This document shows, piece after piece, positions 1 to 9,324 of a DNA stretch of 64,000 bases; positions within the stretch are counted from its first letter, which is position 1; every line of letters starts with the position of its first letter. The notes under the pieces are model-generated. The model worked only from the letters and a program-made list of their open reading frames with translations. It ran no database searches and was not told the DNA's origin. The DNA comes from Gammaproteobacteria bacterium (GTDB lineage Bacteria > Pseudomonadota > Gammaproteobacteria > Chromatiales > Chromatiaceae): the NCBI GenBank assembly GCA_009929855.1, contig RZZN01000008.1, forward strand, positions 26,267 to 90,266. Reading direction: 5' to 3'. The position numbers were made by a program, and so were the translations under genes.

Positions 1-59
1 CCGAACTCTTGATCACGGCGATCGACCCCTGCGTTGCGTTCAAGCTCAGTCTGGCCTAG
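1..59 (+). CDS. C-terminal end of an upstream protein, possibly HupK/HoxV-like
   Basis: An open frame runs in from the window edge and stops at the TAG at 57-59, giving a tail that reads ELLITAIDPCVAFKLSLA. Third-position GC is high, as in the genes around it. The DPC triplet followed by an aromatic residue near the C-terminus is reminiscent of [NiFe]-hydrogenase large subunits and of their homolog HupK/HoxV, which sits in hyp clusters. With only about 18 residues visible this is a guess from motif plus context (hypC follows 52 bases later). Confidence 0.3.
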   Translation, partial: ELLITAIDPCVAFKLSLA

Positions 60-111
60 TCTCACCTCTGCCGCTCGACATCCATCCCATCCGTGTCTCG
101 AGGTCGCCCCC

Positions 112-339
112 ATGTGTCTTGCCGTCCCGGCCCGCATCACCGCCATCGACGCGCCCAACCAGACCGCGGTCGTCGCGCTCGGGGGCATCAGCAAGCCGAT
201 CTCATTGGCGCTGGTCGATGATGTGACGGTCGGTGATTATGTCCTGGTGCATGTCGGCTATGCGCTCAACAAGATCAGCGAGGAGGAGGCGCGTCTGACA
301 CTCGAGACCATCGCCGCGATTGCCCCGCCCCATGATTGA
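112..339 (+). CDS. hypC: HypC hydrogenase maturation chaperone
   Basis: This 75-residue protein is a small hydrogenase assembly chaperone. HypC binds HypD through its N-terminal cysteine and carries the Fe(CN)2CO unit to the large-subunit precursor in the cytoplasm. The start at 112 is chosen because it gives the family N-terminus MCLAVPARI with the essential Cys2; an upstream in-frame start at 34 would add 26 unrelated residues and hide that cysteine. The motif HVGYALNKISEEEA near residue 50 is also typical. hypD and hypE follow on the same strand, so this is the 5' part of a hypCDE group. Confidence 0.95.
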   Translation: MCLAVPARITAIDAPNQTAVVALGGISKPISLALVDDVTVGDYVLVHVGYALNKISEEEARLTLETIAAIAPPHD

Positions 340-429
340 TCCCATCGAGATCCGGCCGTCGCGGTTGCACGGCGGCATGACTCATCCCTCGCGGCGCCAG
401 ACGGCGGCTATCCACGAGTCGCGCGACCC

Positions 430-1566
430 ATGAAGTACATCGACGAGTTTCGTGATCAGCGGCTTGCCCAGGGGCTTGCCGCGGCCATCGCCGCCGCGGT
501 CCAGCCGGGGCGCGAGTATCGTCTCATGGAGTTCTGCGGTGGCCACACCCACGCCATCTATCGTTATGGCGTGCAGCATCTGATGCCACCCAATGTGCGC
601 TTCATCCATGGACCGGGCTGTCCGGTGTGCGTGTTGCCGATGGAGCGCATCGACCAGGCCATCGCGCTGGCCAGTCAGCATGGTGTGACGCTCTGCACCT
701 ATGGCGATCTGATGCGTGTGCCGGGCAGCGCACGCAAGAGCCTGCTGAAGGCCAAGGCCGAGGGGGCCGACGTCCGGATGATCTATTCGACCCAGGATGC
801 CCTGAGGATCGCGCGCGCGCATCCAGGTCTGCAGGTCGTCCTGTTCGCGATCGGCTTCGAGACCACCACGCCGCCGACCGCGGTCGCCCTCAAGCAGGCG
901 CGCGCCGAGGGTCTGAGCAATTTCTCGGTCTTCTGCAATCATGTCCTGACGCCACCAGCGCTGCGGGCGATCCTGAGCGATGCCGGCCCCGATGGGGTGC
1001 GGGTCGACGGTATCCTGGGACCATCGCATGTCAGCACACTGATCGGCAGCCAGCCCTATGCCTTCGTCCCCCGTGACTTCGGTCTCCCGGTGGTGATCGC
1101 GGGCTTCGAGCCGTTGGATGTGATGCAATCGGTGCTGATGCTGGTGAGCCAGCTCAACGCGGGCCGCCGCGAGGTCGAGAATCAATATACCCGTGCCGTC
1201 ACCGCGAGCGGAAACCGCAAGGCCCAGGCCCTGATGGCCGAGGTCTTTCGTGTCCGCGCGCGTTTCCAGTGGCGCGGGCTCGGCATGCTGCCCGACAGCG
1301 CGCTGGCGCTGGCCGATGTCTATGCGGATCTGGATGCCGAGCAGCGCTTTGCGGTCGCGCCGACCCCCGCGCGCGAGGTCAGTGGCTGCGAGTGTCCGGC
1401 GATCCTGCGCGGGGTGAAACAGCCGGTCGACTGCGCGCTCTTTGGCAAGCCCTGCACGCCCGAGAATCCAATGGGTGCCTGCATGGTCTCCTCGGAGGGT
1501 GCCTGCGCCGCCTATTGGAGCTATGGGCGGCTGCGCGCGGCGTCCGCGACGCCTGATCCGCGCTGA
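430..1566 (+). CDS. hypD: HypD hydrogenase iron-site assembly protein
   Basis: The 378-residue product matches the usual HypD length. HypD is the [4Fe-4S] scaffold on which the Fe(CN)2CO cofactor of [NiFe] hydrogenases is built together with HypC and HypE. Family motifs seen include MEFCGGHTHAIYRYG near residue 33, GPGCPVCVLP near 61, and GFETTTPPTA near 140. C-terminal cysteines occur at SGCECPAIL and in the FGKPCTPENPMGACMVSSEGAC stretch and fit cluster binding. It lies 90 bases downstream of hypC and 36 bases upstream of hypE. The long antisense frame across this gene is a codon-bias shadow. Confidence 0.97.
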   Translation: MKYIDEFRDQRLAQGLAAAIAAAVQPGREYRLMEFCGGHTHAIYRYGVQHLMPPNVRFIHGPGCPVCVLPMERIDQAIALASQHGVTLCTYGDLMRVPGSARKSLLKAKAEGADVRMIYSTQDALRIARAHPGLQVVLFAIGFETTTPPTAVALKQARAEGLSNFSVFCNHVLTPPALRAILSDAGPDGVRVDGILGPSHVSTLIGSQPYAFVPRDFGLPVVIAGFEPLDVMQSVLMLVSQLNAGRREVENQYTRAVTASGNRKAQALMAEVFRVRARFQWRGLGMLPDSALALADVYADLDAEQRFAVAPTPAREVSGCECPAILRGVKQPVDCALFGKPCTPENPMGACMVSSEGACAAYWSYGRLRAASATPDPR

Positions 1567-1602
1567 TGGGCGCCTGAGCTTCAATCCACATCAGGAGACG
1601 GC

Positions 1603-2649
1603 ATGACATCCGATCGGCGCTTTCCAGCGCGGCTCGATCTGGCGAGCGGTACCGTCGACATGAGCCATGGCGCGGGCGGCCGCGCCATGGCCCAACTCAT
1701 CGGCGAGCTGTTCCAGCGGTATCTCGACCACGCGTTGCTCCTCCAGGGCAACGATCAGGCGCTCTTCGCGCCACCGCCCGGACGGCTGGTCATGAGTACC
1801 GATGGTCATGTGATCTCGCCGCTCTTCTTCCCGGGCGGCGATATCGGTGCGCTCGCCGTGCATGGCACCATCAACGATGTGGCCATGGCGGGCGCCCGCC
1901 CGCTCTATCTCGCGGCCGGCTTCATCCTGGAGGAAGGCTTCCCGCTCGCCGATCTCGAGCGCATCGTCGCGAGCATGGCGCGCGCCGCCAAGCATGCCGG
2001 CGTGCCGGTCGTCACCGGGGACACCAAGGTGGTGGAGCGCGGCAAGGGTGATGGTGTCTTCATCACCACGACCGCGATCGGCGTCGTGCCAGAGGGTCTC
2101 CTGATCTCGGGTGATCGCGCCACGCCTGGTGATGCCATCCTGGTCAGCGGGACCCTGGGTGATCATGGCGTGGCCATCCTCTCACGCCGCGAGGGACTCG
2201 ATTTCGAGACCGCGATCGAATCCGACAGCGCCGCCCTGCATGAGCTGGTCGCCGACATGGTCGCCGCCGTGCCCGAGATCCACTGTCTGCGCGACCCGAC
2301 CCGCGGCGGCCTGGCCACCACCCTGAACGAGCTGGCGCACCAATCCGGTGTCGGCATGCAGATCGACGAGTCGGCCATCCCGATTCGCCCAGCGGTGGCC
2401 GCAGCCTGCGAGCTGCTCGGTCTCGATCCGCTCTATGTGGCCAACGAGGGTAAGCTGATCGCGATCTGTGCGCCCGCGGACGCGCGGCGACTCTTGCAGA
2501 CCATGCGCGCCCATCCGCTCGGCAGCGCCGCCGCCATCATCGGCGAGGTGGTGGCGGATCCGCATCGACTCGTGCAGATGACGACCAGTCTGGGGGGGAG
2601 TCGCATCGTCGATTGGTTGGCTGGCGAACAGCTGCCGCGGATCTGTTGA
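1603..2649 (+). CDS. hypE: HypE carbamoyl dehydratase
   Basis: This 348-residue protein dehydrates the S-carbamoyl group placed on its C-terminal cysteine by HypF, making the thiocyanate that supplies CN- to the hydrogenase iron. It begins after a short leader with the family motif MSHGAGGRAM and has the PurM-type ATP-binding features (VMSTDGHVISPLFFPGGDIG, HGTINDVAMAGARP, DPTRGGLATTLNE). The last four residues are PRIC, the conserved carbamoylation tail with the terminal cysteine. It ends this hyp run; hypF, hypA and hypB are not downstream. Confidence 0.97.
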   Translation: MTSDRRFPARLDLASGTVDMSHGAGGRAMAQLIGELFQRYLDHALLLQGNDQALFAPPPGRLVMSTDGHVISPLFFPGGDIGALAVHGTINDVAMAGARPLYLAAGFILEEGFPLADLERIVASMARAAKHAGVPVVTGDTKVVERGKGDGVFITTTAIGVVPEGLLISGDRATPGDAILVSGTLGDHGVAILSRREGLDFETAIESDSAALHELVADMVAAVPEIHCLRDPTRGGLATTLNELAHQSGVGMQIDESAIPIRPAVAAACELLGLDPLYVANEGKLIAICAPADARRLLQTMRAHPLGSAAAIIGEVVADPHRLVQMTTSLGGSRIVDWLAGEQLPRIC

Positions 2650-2720
2650 GTGGCCCCGGCGCGCCGTCAATCGTCATGAGGCTCTTGCATGCGCAATGAT
2701 CGAGTGTTCTGGAGTACGCG

Positions 2721-3143
2721 ATGATCGACAGCGGCTGGATCGAGACCCATCAGGCGCTGCTCCTGTCACTCGCCGGCCTTTCCGTCCTGCTGTTCGTGGG
2801 CTCGTTGATCGCCTTGCCGTTCCTGCTGGCGCGCATCCCCGAGGATTATTTCATCGATCAGCGCCGCCATGTGGCCCGGCTCAGACGACTGCACCCGCTG
2901 GTCTATCTGGCCCTGCGTCTGGTCAAGAACCTGGTCGGCTGGATCCTGGTGCTAGCGGGTCTGGTGATGTTGGTCCTGCCGGGGCAAGGCATCCTGACGA
3001 TCCTCATGGGGCTCGTGCTCTGCGACTTCCCCGGCAAGTTCGCGCTGGAGCGGCGTCTCGCGAGCAACCCACGCATCCTCAGCGCGATCAATTGGATCCG
3101 GAGTCGCGGCGGGCATCCGCCCCTCATCGCGCCGCGTCCCTGA
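2721..3143 (+). CDS. PGPGW-type small membrane protein
   Basis: The 140-residue protein has a hydrophobic N-terminal segment (about residues 13-37), a basic loop (RRHVARLRRLHP) and a second hydrophobic region near 70-100. The stretch LVLAGLVMLVLPGQGILTILMG followed by DFPGKFALERRL resembles the PGPGW putative transmembrane family, whose function is unknown. Its neighbours are hypE upstream and a convergent gene that ends 9 bases further on. A role in hydrogenase maturation is not implied by the sequence. Confidence 0.7.
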   Translation: MIDSGWIETHQALLLSLAGLSVLLFVGSLIALPFLLARIPEDYFIDQRRHVARLRRLHPLVYLALRLVKNLVGWILVLAGLVMLVLPGQGILTILMGLVLCDFPGKFALERRLASNPRILSAINWIRSRGGHPPLIAPRP

Positions 3144-3152
3144 CCCGCGCGC

Positions 3153-4010
3153 CTAGGCTGTAAATTTGTAGAGGATGTCGCTGACGCGTCCACGCCAGTA
3201 GGGTGAGCGGCCCTCCGGTGGGATCCAGGCGACCTCGGCCTGAAGCGGGATGCGCATGCCGCCGCGCTCCTGGTAGTCCGCGAATCGGACCTCCCATGGG
3301 GTGGCGACCATCTTGCCGTCGATCGCTCGATAGCGCCCGCTGGCCTGGGCCGAGCCGATCAGTCCAGTGTCGGCGAAATCGAATCGCAGCGAGACACTCA
3401 GATCGCCGTCGGCGAGTGTCGCCCGGGCTGCCTGTGCATCGATCGGCTCCCAGCGCACGCCCTGACTCGGGAGCAGCTTGGTGGGATAAAGCGGGGCCTC
3501 GGCGAGGAAGCGCATCAGCTCGGCATGTGACAGCTCCGCGCTGCTGGGGACCTTGGCCAGCGGGAACAGACCAATCAGCGCGGCCTGCAGCAGACCCGTG
3601 CCGGCGATGTAGGCATCATGCACGAAGACCTTGACGCCCGGACCCAATCCGATGCGCGCGTCCCAATCGAAACCGGCGCGCTCGGTGACGACGACCTGGC
3701 TGGCGACGACGCGCGACCACCGCCCTCGCGCGGGTGTCAGCGCGAACTCACCCTCCTGGCGCAGCTCCACGGCCGCGATGATGGGTTGGCCGGGCGTGAG
3801 CACGGCGCTCAGATAGGCCTGCACGGGTGGGGGTAGGTCGGCGAGCTCGGCCGGGTCATAGCGGGTCGTGAGACCAGTGCCGCGCGCGCCCTCCAGCCGT
3901 GAGCGCAGACTCTGGGTGGCGCTGGACCACCGCGAGATCCCCAACAGCAACAGGGACGCCGGTACGAAGACCAGCGCGAGCACGAGGAGTAGGAGCAGGT
4001 TCAGCCACAT
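3153..4010 (-). CDS. DUF6544-like conserved membrane-anchored protein
   Basis: The start at 4010 is chosen because a good ribosome site (GGAAAGC) lies just upstream and the protein then opens with a hydrophobic anchor (about residues 2-22). An in-frame start at 4088 would add a basic, non-conserved leader. The 285-residue product contains LPPPVQAYLSAVLTPGQP, which recalls DUF6544/DUF6920 proteins, followed by a mixed beta-rich region with many tryptophans. Family assignment is from memory and the function is unknown. The gene stands alone and converges on the PGPGW-type gene. Confidence 0.6.
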   Translation of the reverse strand: MWLNLLLLLVLALVFVPASLLLLGISRWSSATQSLRSRLEGARGTGLTTRYDPAELADLPPPVQAYLSAVLTPGQPIIAAVELRQEGEFALTPARGRWSRVVASQVVVTERAGFDWDARIGLGPGVKVFVHDAYIAGTGLLQAALIGLFPLAKVPSSAELSHAELMRFLAEAPLYPTKLLPSQGVRWEPIDAQAARATLADGDLSVSLRFDFADTGLIGSAQASGRYRAIDGKMVATPWEVRFADYQERGGMRIPLQAEVAWIPPEGRSPYWRGRVSDILYKFTA

Positions 4011-4253
4011 GGTTGCTTTCCGTTCTGAAAGGCGCGCGGCCAGGCCGCTGGGACTGGGTCTGCGAGCCGGCGCGGCGCCGACCGCCAACCGGACCGATTA
4101 TATCCCCGCGCGGCGCTTTGCGGTGGAGTCCAGCGTTCACTCGACCTGAGTCACATGTGTCTGCTGTCGCATCGCGCGCGGGTCAACTCGGACCCCTGCG
4201 GATGGCCGCCAGGATTTGGCAACCGCCAACCGACGAGGTATCGTTGTGCGGCC

Positions 4254-5231
4254 ATGGAGATACTCGCGCACGCAATCGGTCTCAGCCGTCGTTTTGGACG
4301 ACACGCGGCTTTGCACGGGATCGATCTGGAGCTGCGGCAAGGGGAGGTACTGGGTCTGCTCGGCCCAAATGGGGCGGGCAAGACGACCTGTCTGAGGCTC
4401 TTGAGCGGTGACCTCGCGCCGAGCGCGGGACGCATCGAGATCCTTGGTGTCGATCTCATGCGGCGTCCACTCCAGGTCAAGCGCCAACTGGGTTATCTCC
4501 CCGAGCGTCCACCACTCCATCCGGAGCTGCGGGTCGACGAGTATCTGCGCTACTGTGCCCGGCTGCGTCGGTTGCCGCGTGGCGCGGTGGCCGAGGCGGT
4601 GCGTCTGGCCAAGACGCGCTGTGGTCTGGACGCGGTCGGGCACACCCTCATCGCCAAGCTCTCGAAGGGCTTTCGTCAGCGTCTGGGGCTCGCGCAGGCG
4701 ATCCTGCATCGGCCGCGTCTGTTGATCCTCGATGAGCCGACCGAGGGGCTCGACCCCGTGCAGATCCGCGAGGTTCGGGCACTGATCCGCGAATTGTCGC
4801 GCGAGTGCGGCATCATCCTATCGAGCCATGTCTTGTCCGAGGTCCAGGCCGTCTGCGATCGAGTGCTGGTGCTCGACCGCGGTCGGCTGGTGCGCGCCGA
4901 TCCGGGCGACACCCCGCAGGCCAGTCGGCTGTGGCGGGTGCGGCCCCATCGGCGCGCCGTACAGGGGTCGCACACAGACGCCGACGCGCGGCGCTCGCTA
5001 CCCTGCGTCGAGACGGCGATCGCGCTCGCGCTCGAGCGTCTGCACTGTGTCGAGGCCGCCGTGCCGCTCGGGCAGGGGCGTCAACGTGTGCTCCTGACCG
5101 AGGGGGCCACATCCGCCGACCTGGCACGCCAGCTCCTTGCCGCCGGCGCGGATCTCGATGAGCTGACCCCGGAGCGGGCCGATCTGGAGCGTGTCTTCTT
5201 CGATTCGATCGGTCTCGGGTGGACATCATGA
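4254..5231 (+). CDS. ABC transporter ATP-binding protein, GldA-like
   Basis: The 325-residue protein is the ATPase of an ABC-2 type exporter. It shows a Walker A motif GPNGAGKT (about residue 40), a signature of the type LSKGFRQRLGLAQA (near 140), Walker B LLILDEPTEGLDP and the switch histidine in SSHVLSEVQ. A C-terminal domain of about 90 residues follows, typical of GldA/NatA-type ATPases. The start at 4254 gives a standard N-terminus; the frame is open further upstream but that leader is not conserved. The next three genes overlap in tandem, so this is the first gene of a four-gene operon. Confidence 0.9.
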   Translation: MEILAHAIGLSRRFGRHAALHGIDLELRQGEVLGLLGPNGAGKTTCLRLLSGDLAPSAGRIEILGVDLMRRPLQVKRQLGYLPERPPLHPELRVDEYLRYCARLRRLPRGAVAEAVRLAKTRCGLDAVGHTLIAKLSKGFRQRLGLAQAILHRPRLLILDEPTEGLDPVQIREVRALIRELSRECGIILSSHVLSEVQAVCDRVLVLDRGRLVRADPGDTPQASRLWRVRPHRRAVQGSHTDADARRSLPCVETAIALALERLHCVEAAVPLGQGRQRVLLTEGATSADLARQLLAAGADLDELTPERADLERVFFDSIGLGWTS

Positions 5232-5959
5232 TCGCGGTGATCGCCGCGCGTGAGCTGCGTAGCGCCTTGGTGACGCCACTGCCCTGGGTCCTGCTCGGCG
5301 GCGGTCAAGTCGTGCTCGCCTGGATCTTCCTCCAGGTCGTCGATGACTTCGCGGGCACCGAGGAGCGCGTGGCGAGCCTGACCACCGAGCTGACGCTCAA
5401 TCTGTTCAGCTTCGCCGCGGTCATCCTGATGCTGGCCGCGCCCGTGCTGGCCATGCGGATGCTCAGTGGCGAGTTTCGCGATGGGACCTTCGACCTGGTC
5501 GCCACCGCGCCGGTGCGCATCGGCGAGCTGGTGCTCGGCAAGTTTCTCGCGTTGGCCTTCCTGCTGACGCCCTTCTGTCTGCTGCCAGGCGTCGCGGTCA
5601 GCCTGCTGGCGGGATCGGCCGAGCTGGACGTGGGTCAGCTGGCCGCGGCCACCCTCGGGTTGTGGCTGGTCGGTCTGATGTTCTGCGCCGTCGCGCTCTA
5701 TGGCGCCAGTCTGAGCGAGCAGCCCGGGGCCGCGGTCCTCACCGCTTATGCGATCCTGCTGCTCTTGTCGATCATCGGCCGCGCCGACGCCATGAGCGGG
5801 CAGGCGCTGACACTCTTCGGCTGGTTGGCCTGGAACGAGCATCTGCTGTGGTTTCTGCTGGGCGCGGTGCGTCTGAGCGATCTCGCCTACCTGGGCTCCT
5901 TCATGCTGTTCTTCCTGGCCTTGACCCAGCGGCGTCTGGCCAATCGGGTCTGGCGATGA
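5219..5959 (+). CDS. ABC-2 type permease, GldF-like
   Basis: This 246-residue integral membrane protein has about six predicted membrane segments (first near residues 18-38, last near 215-240). The region RMLSGEFRDGTFDLVATAPVRIGELVLGKFLA is the characteristic cytoplasmic loop of ABC-2 permeases. It overlaps the ATPase gene by 13 bases and its stop overlaps the next start (ATGA). A second in-frame ATG at 5228 is possible. The partner set (GldG-like, DUF4340) is the usual one for this uncharacterised exporter; its substrate cannot be told from the sequence. Confidence 0.88.
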   Translation: MDIMIAVIAARELRSALVTPLPWVLLGGGQVVLAWIFLQVVDDFAGTEERVASLTTELTLNLFSFAAVILMLAAPVLAMRMLSGEFRDGTFDLVATAPVRIGELVLGKFLALAFLLTPFCLLPGVAVSLLAGSAELDVGQLAAATLGLWLVGLMFCAVALYGASLSEQPGAAVLTAYAILLLLSIIGRADAMSGQALTLFGWLAWNEHLLWFLLGAVRLSDLAYLGSFMLFFLALTQRRLANRVWR

Positions 5960-7329
5960 GGCTGAACGACGCCGCGACGCGGATCCGCCTGGGTCAGGTC
6001 AATCGACTGCTCGCGGACACCCTCTTTCTGCTGCTGCTGCTCGCGATCCTGGTCGCGGCCGGTTGGCTGATCGCGCGCCATGATCGCTATTGGGACTGGA
6101 CCGCCGCGCGCGACAACAGTCTGACGCCACAGAGCCTGGCGATCCTGGAGCGGCTCGACGGGCCGCTGAGGATCACCGTCTTCGCTGACCCCGCGAGTCC
6201 GCTCGGCGAGTCGATCGCGCCTCTCTTGGCACGCTATCGACAGGCGTTGCCGACTCTGGAGATCGACTATGTGGATCCGCAGCGCTTCCCCGATCGCACC
6301 CGTCAGGCCGGGGTGACCCTGGTCGGTCAGATGCTATTGGATCATCAGGGGCGGCGTGCGCTGCTCGATGAGCCCAGCGAGCGCGCGCTCAGCGCAGCCC
6401 TGGCCCGGTTCGGTCAGACGCGCATCCCCTGGGTGGCCGTGTCCGAGGGACATGGTGAGCGTGCCATCCAGGGCGAGTCTGGCGCCGATCTCGCGCGCCT
6501 CGGTCGGGAGCTGGCCGAGCGGGGCTTCCTCGCCCGCCCGCTGGATCTGGCGCGCGTGAGCGAGGTCCCGCTCAACACCCGGATCCTGGTGCTCTCCGCC
6601 CCGCGCATCCCAGTCTTCGAGGGTGTCGCCGAGCGTCTACTCGAGTATCTGGAGCGTGGCGGCAATCTCCTCTGGTTGATGGATCCAGGGCCACTCAATG
6701 GACTCGAGCCACTGCTCGAGTCCCTCGGGCTCCAGACCTTGCCGGGCATCGTCGTCGACGCCGACGCCGCCGCGCTGGGCGTGGCCACGGCGGCGGCGGC
6801 GGTGATCGCCGAGTATCCCGATCATCCGCTCGCGCGCGAGCTCGGCATCCCAGCCATCTTGCCCGGCAGTCTGGCCTTCGAGACCGAGCTGACGCCGGGC
6901 TGGACGCTGGAGACCGTGCTGGCCACTGGTGCGCGCAGCTGGAACGAGGTTGGCCGATTGGACGAGCTGGTCGAGCGCGATGCGGCGGGTGGCGAGCGGC
7001 TGGGTCCCTTGCCGGTGATCCTGGCATTGAGTCGTCCAGTCTTCGACACGGGACGCGAGCAACGTGTTTTGGTCGTCGGCGATGGTGACTTCGCCAGCAA
7101 CGCTCAGATCGGTGCTTATGGCAATCGCGCGCTCGCACTCGCGCTGCTGTCCTGGCTGGCCGAGCCCGGCGAGCTGATCGACCTCCCGCCAGATCCTCGG
7201 GTGCCCGCGCCTCTGGTGCTCGATGATCGGCAACGGCTGTGGATCGGGCTGGGTGCGTTGGTCTTGCTCCCGGGGCTGTTTCTGACGATCGGACTCAGCG
7301 TCCGCTGGTGGCGCTGGAGATCGCCATGA
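5956..7329 (+). CDS. GldG-like ABC exporter auxiliary protein
   Basis: The 457-residue protein has an N-terminal membrane segment (about residues 20-40), then a large extracytoplasmic domain of the GldG/ABC-type uncharacterised family (NSLTPQSLAIL and VDPQRFPDRTRQAG are typical), and a C-terminal membrane segment near 430-450. The VLSAPRIPVFEG region and the GGNLLWLMDPG turn resemble the glutamine-amidotransferase-like fold of this family. The start is fixed by the ATGA overlap with the permease. It is likely the periplasmic partner of the ABC complex encoded here. Confidence 0.85.
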   Translation: MRLNDAATRIRLGQVNRLLADTLFLLLLLAILVAAGWLIARHDRYWDWTAARDNSLTPQSLAILERLDGPLRITVFADPASPLGESIAPLLARYRQALPTLEIDYVDPQRFPDRTRQAGVTLVGQMLLDHQGRRALLDEPSERALSAALARFGQTRIPWVAVSEGHGERAIQGESGADLARLGRELAERGFLARPLDLARVSEVPLNTRILVLSAPRIPVFEGVAERLLEYLERGGNLLWLMDPGPLNGLEPLLESLGLQTLPGIVVDADAAALGVATAAAAVIAEYPDHPLARELGIPAILPGSLAFETELTPGWTLETVLATGARSWNEVGRLDELVERDAAGGERLGPLPVILALSRPVFDTGREQRVLVVGDGDFASNAQIGAYGNRALALALLSWLAEPGELIDLPPDPRVPAPLVLDDRQRLWIGLGALVLLPGLFLTIGLSVRWWRWRSP

Positions 7330-8423
7330 CCGCGCGCTGGATCCTGAACCTCCTCTTGCTCTTGGTGCTTGGCCTGCTCGGGTTGCTGATCCAGCAGGAG
7401 CTCGAGCGGATGCGCGCGCGACCGACCCTCGCTGGCAGCGGCTTGCCGCCGCCTCATCTGATCGAGATCATCCGCCAGGGCGAGCCCCGCATCCGGCTCG
7501 AGCGGCTCGCCGCCGGCTGGCGGATGCGCGAGCCCTGGGATGTGGATGCCGATCAGCAGCGCATTGACGCCCTCCTGGCGATCCGCGAGGCACCCCTGTT
7601 GCGTAGCATCCCGATCAGTGCCACCGAGCCGGGTGAGCTCGGCGAGCTGGGCTTGGATCCGGTGCGGCTGCGACTGCGCTTGGATACCACCGAGATCGCC
7701 ATCGGTGGGCTCGACCCGATCGCGCAATGGCGCTATGTCGCCAGTGACGACCTGGTGCACCTGATCCCCGACCATTTCCATCATCTGCTGATCGCGCCGC
7801 CGATCGAGATGGTGGCGCGGACGCTGCTTCCGCGTGATCCGGTGTGGGTCTTCGTGACCCGGGATGGGATCGCGCTGAGCGAACAGACACTGAACCGGCT
7901 TGCTGATCTGAGCGCCGAGCGTCTCGAGCCCATGGCCAGCGATCCGCTGACCGGCCCCTCGGTGGATGCGCGGGTCGAGCTTGGCGCGGCGGATGGAACG
8001 CGTCTGCGTTATCGGGTCTCCCCGGATGGGCGGCGCTGGAGTCGGCCGGATCTGGGGTTGACCTATGTCCTGGAGGTGGCCCCCGAGCTGGTCGAGGCGC
8101 CTGGTCCACTCGCCCCCGACCCGCTTGCGTCTGATCCGCTCGCCTGGCCGAGCGCTGCCGATGCGCGCGCGGGTGCCGCGGAGGATCCGGCGGCACTCCA
8201 AACGCAGCTCGAGGATGGGGCGGCGGATCAGTCGCGGTCGCTGATGGATCCGGATGCGCCGCTCTCGGGCCAACTCCCACTCGGCCCACCCCCCGAGGTC
8301 AAGCTGCGACCGCGCGAGCTGGAGCGCGAGGTCGCGGACGAGCCGCCGCGGGCGCCAACGTCGCCGCTGCGCGAGGCCCCGCACGGCTTTGGTCTCGATC
8401 CCTTCGCCCCTGATCCGCAATAG
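7326..8423 (+). CDS. DUF4340-type protein of the GldAFG exporter operon
   Basis: The 365-residue product starts in an ATGA overlap with the gldG-like gene. It has a single N-terminal membrane anchor (residues 5-24) and an extracytoplasmic part with [20 protein letters not shown], the recurrent motif of DUF4340 proteins. After about residue 250 it becomes a low-complexity Pro/Ala/Asp-rich tail with repeated DPLA units, probably unstructured. DUF4340 proteins regularly accompany GldG-like proteins; the molecular role is unknown. Confidence 0.8.
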   Translation: MTARWILNLLLLLVLGLLGLLIQQELERMRARPTLAGSGLPPPHLIEIIRQGEPRIRLERLAAGWRMREPWDVDADQQRIDALLAIREAPLLRSIPISATEPGELGELGLDPVRLRLRLDTTEIAIGGLDPIAQWRYVASDDLVHLIPDHFHHLLIAPPIEMVARTLLPRDPVWVFVTRDGIALSEQTLNRLADLSAERLEPMASDPLTGPSVDARVELGAADGTRLRYRVSPDGRRWSRPDLGLTYVLEVAPELVEAPGPLAPDPLASDPLAWPSAADARAGAAEDPAALQTQLEDGAADQSRSLMDPDAPLSGQLPLGPPPEVKLRPRELEREVADEPPRAPTSPLREAPHGFGLDPFAPDPQ

Positions 8424-8428
8424 TCATC

Positions 8429-9256
8429 ATGCCTGAGCTGCCCGAGGTGGAGACCACCTTGCGCGGGATCCGCCCGCATCTTGCCGAGCGGCGCATCGCG
8501 CGTTTGATCGTGCGCGATGCGCGACTGCGCCAACCGATCCCGCCCGAGACCGCCGAGCGGGTCGCCGGTCAGGCCATTCGCTCACTCTCGCGTCGCGGCA
8601 AATATCTGCTGATCGGACTCGAGACTGGGACCCTGCTGCTGCATCTGGGGATGTCGGGCAGTGTGCGTGTGGTCGCGAGCGATCGTCCGCCACGCAAGCA
8701 CGATCATCTGGATCTGGTCCTCTGCGACGAGCAGAGTCTGAGATTCCATGATCCGCGTCGCTTCGGTCTCTTTCTCTGGACGCCCGATCCGCCCGCGCTC
8801 GCCGAGCGTCGGCATCCGCTGCTGAGCGCACTGGGGCCCGAGCCACTGAGCGACGCCTTCGATGGCGCGCATCTGCATCGCCTCGGTCGCCAGCGGCGGG
8901 TCGCGGTCAAGGCCTTCATCATGGACGCCGCGGTGGTGGTCGGGGTGGGGAACATCTATGCCAGCGAGTCGCTCTTCACCGCCGGCATCCATCCAGCGCG
9001 CCCCTGTCATCGCATCAGTCTCGACCGCTATCGGCGTCTTGCCGAGACCATCCGCGATGTGCTCCAGGATGCCATCACGCAGGGCGGGACGACCTTGCGC
9101 GACTTTGTGCGCGAGGATGGCAACCCAGGCTATTTCGCTCGCTCGTTGCGCGTCTATGGCCGTGCCGGCCAGCCCTGTGTGCATTGCGCCACACCATTGC
9201 GTCAGCTGCGCATCGGGCAACGCTCCAGTGTCTACTGTCCGCGCTGTCAGCGTTGA
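8429..9256 (+). CDS. mutM: Formamidopyrimidine-DNA glycosylase
   Basis: MutM removes 8-oxoguanine and ring-opened purines and then cleaves the DNA backbone. The 275-residue protein shows the N-terminal PELPEVETT with catalytic Pro2 and Glu3, the lysine in SRRGKYLL near residue 57, the H2TH region [13 protein letters not shown], and a C-terminal zinc finger with four cysteines (CVHC and CPRC). The length and all catalytic residues are standard. It starts 5 bases after the DUF4340 gene and may be cotranscribed with it. Confidence 0.97.
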   Translation: MPELPEVETTLRGIRPHLAERRIARLIVRDARLRQPIPPETAERVAGQAIRSLSRRGKYLLIGLETGTLLLHLGMSGSVRVVASDRPPRKHDHLDLVLCDEQSLRFHDPRRFGLFLWTPDPPALAERRHPLLSALGPEPLSDAFDGAHLHRLGRQRRVAVKAFIMDAAVVVGVGNIYASESLFTAGIHPARPCHRISLDRYRRLAETIRDVLQDAITQGGTTLRDFVREDGNPGYFARSLRVYGRAGQPCVHCATPLRQLRIGQRSSVYCPRCQR

Positions 9257-9324
9257 GCCGCGGCCAGCGGGCCGAGTCGCGGCGCTGACCGTGCCGCGCC
9301 ATCCATACCCATGAGCCCGCCCGC

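Noticed and set aside
382..1584. 400-codon frame antisense to hypD
   Set aside because: It is the mirror of a certain gene in high-GC DNA; the product is His/Arg/Gln-rich and unlike any family.
7116..8420. 434-codon frame antisense to the GldG/DUF4340 genes
   Set aside because: It opposes two overlapping operon genes and has shadow-like composition.
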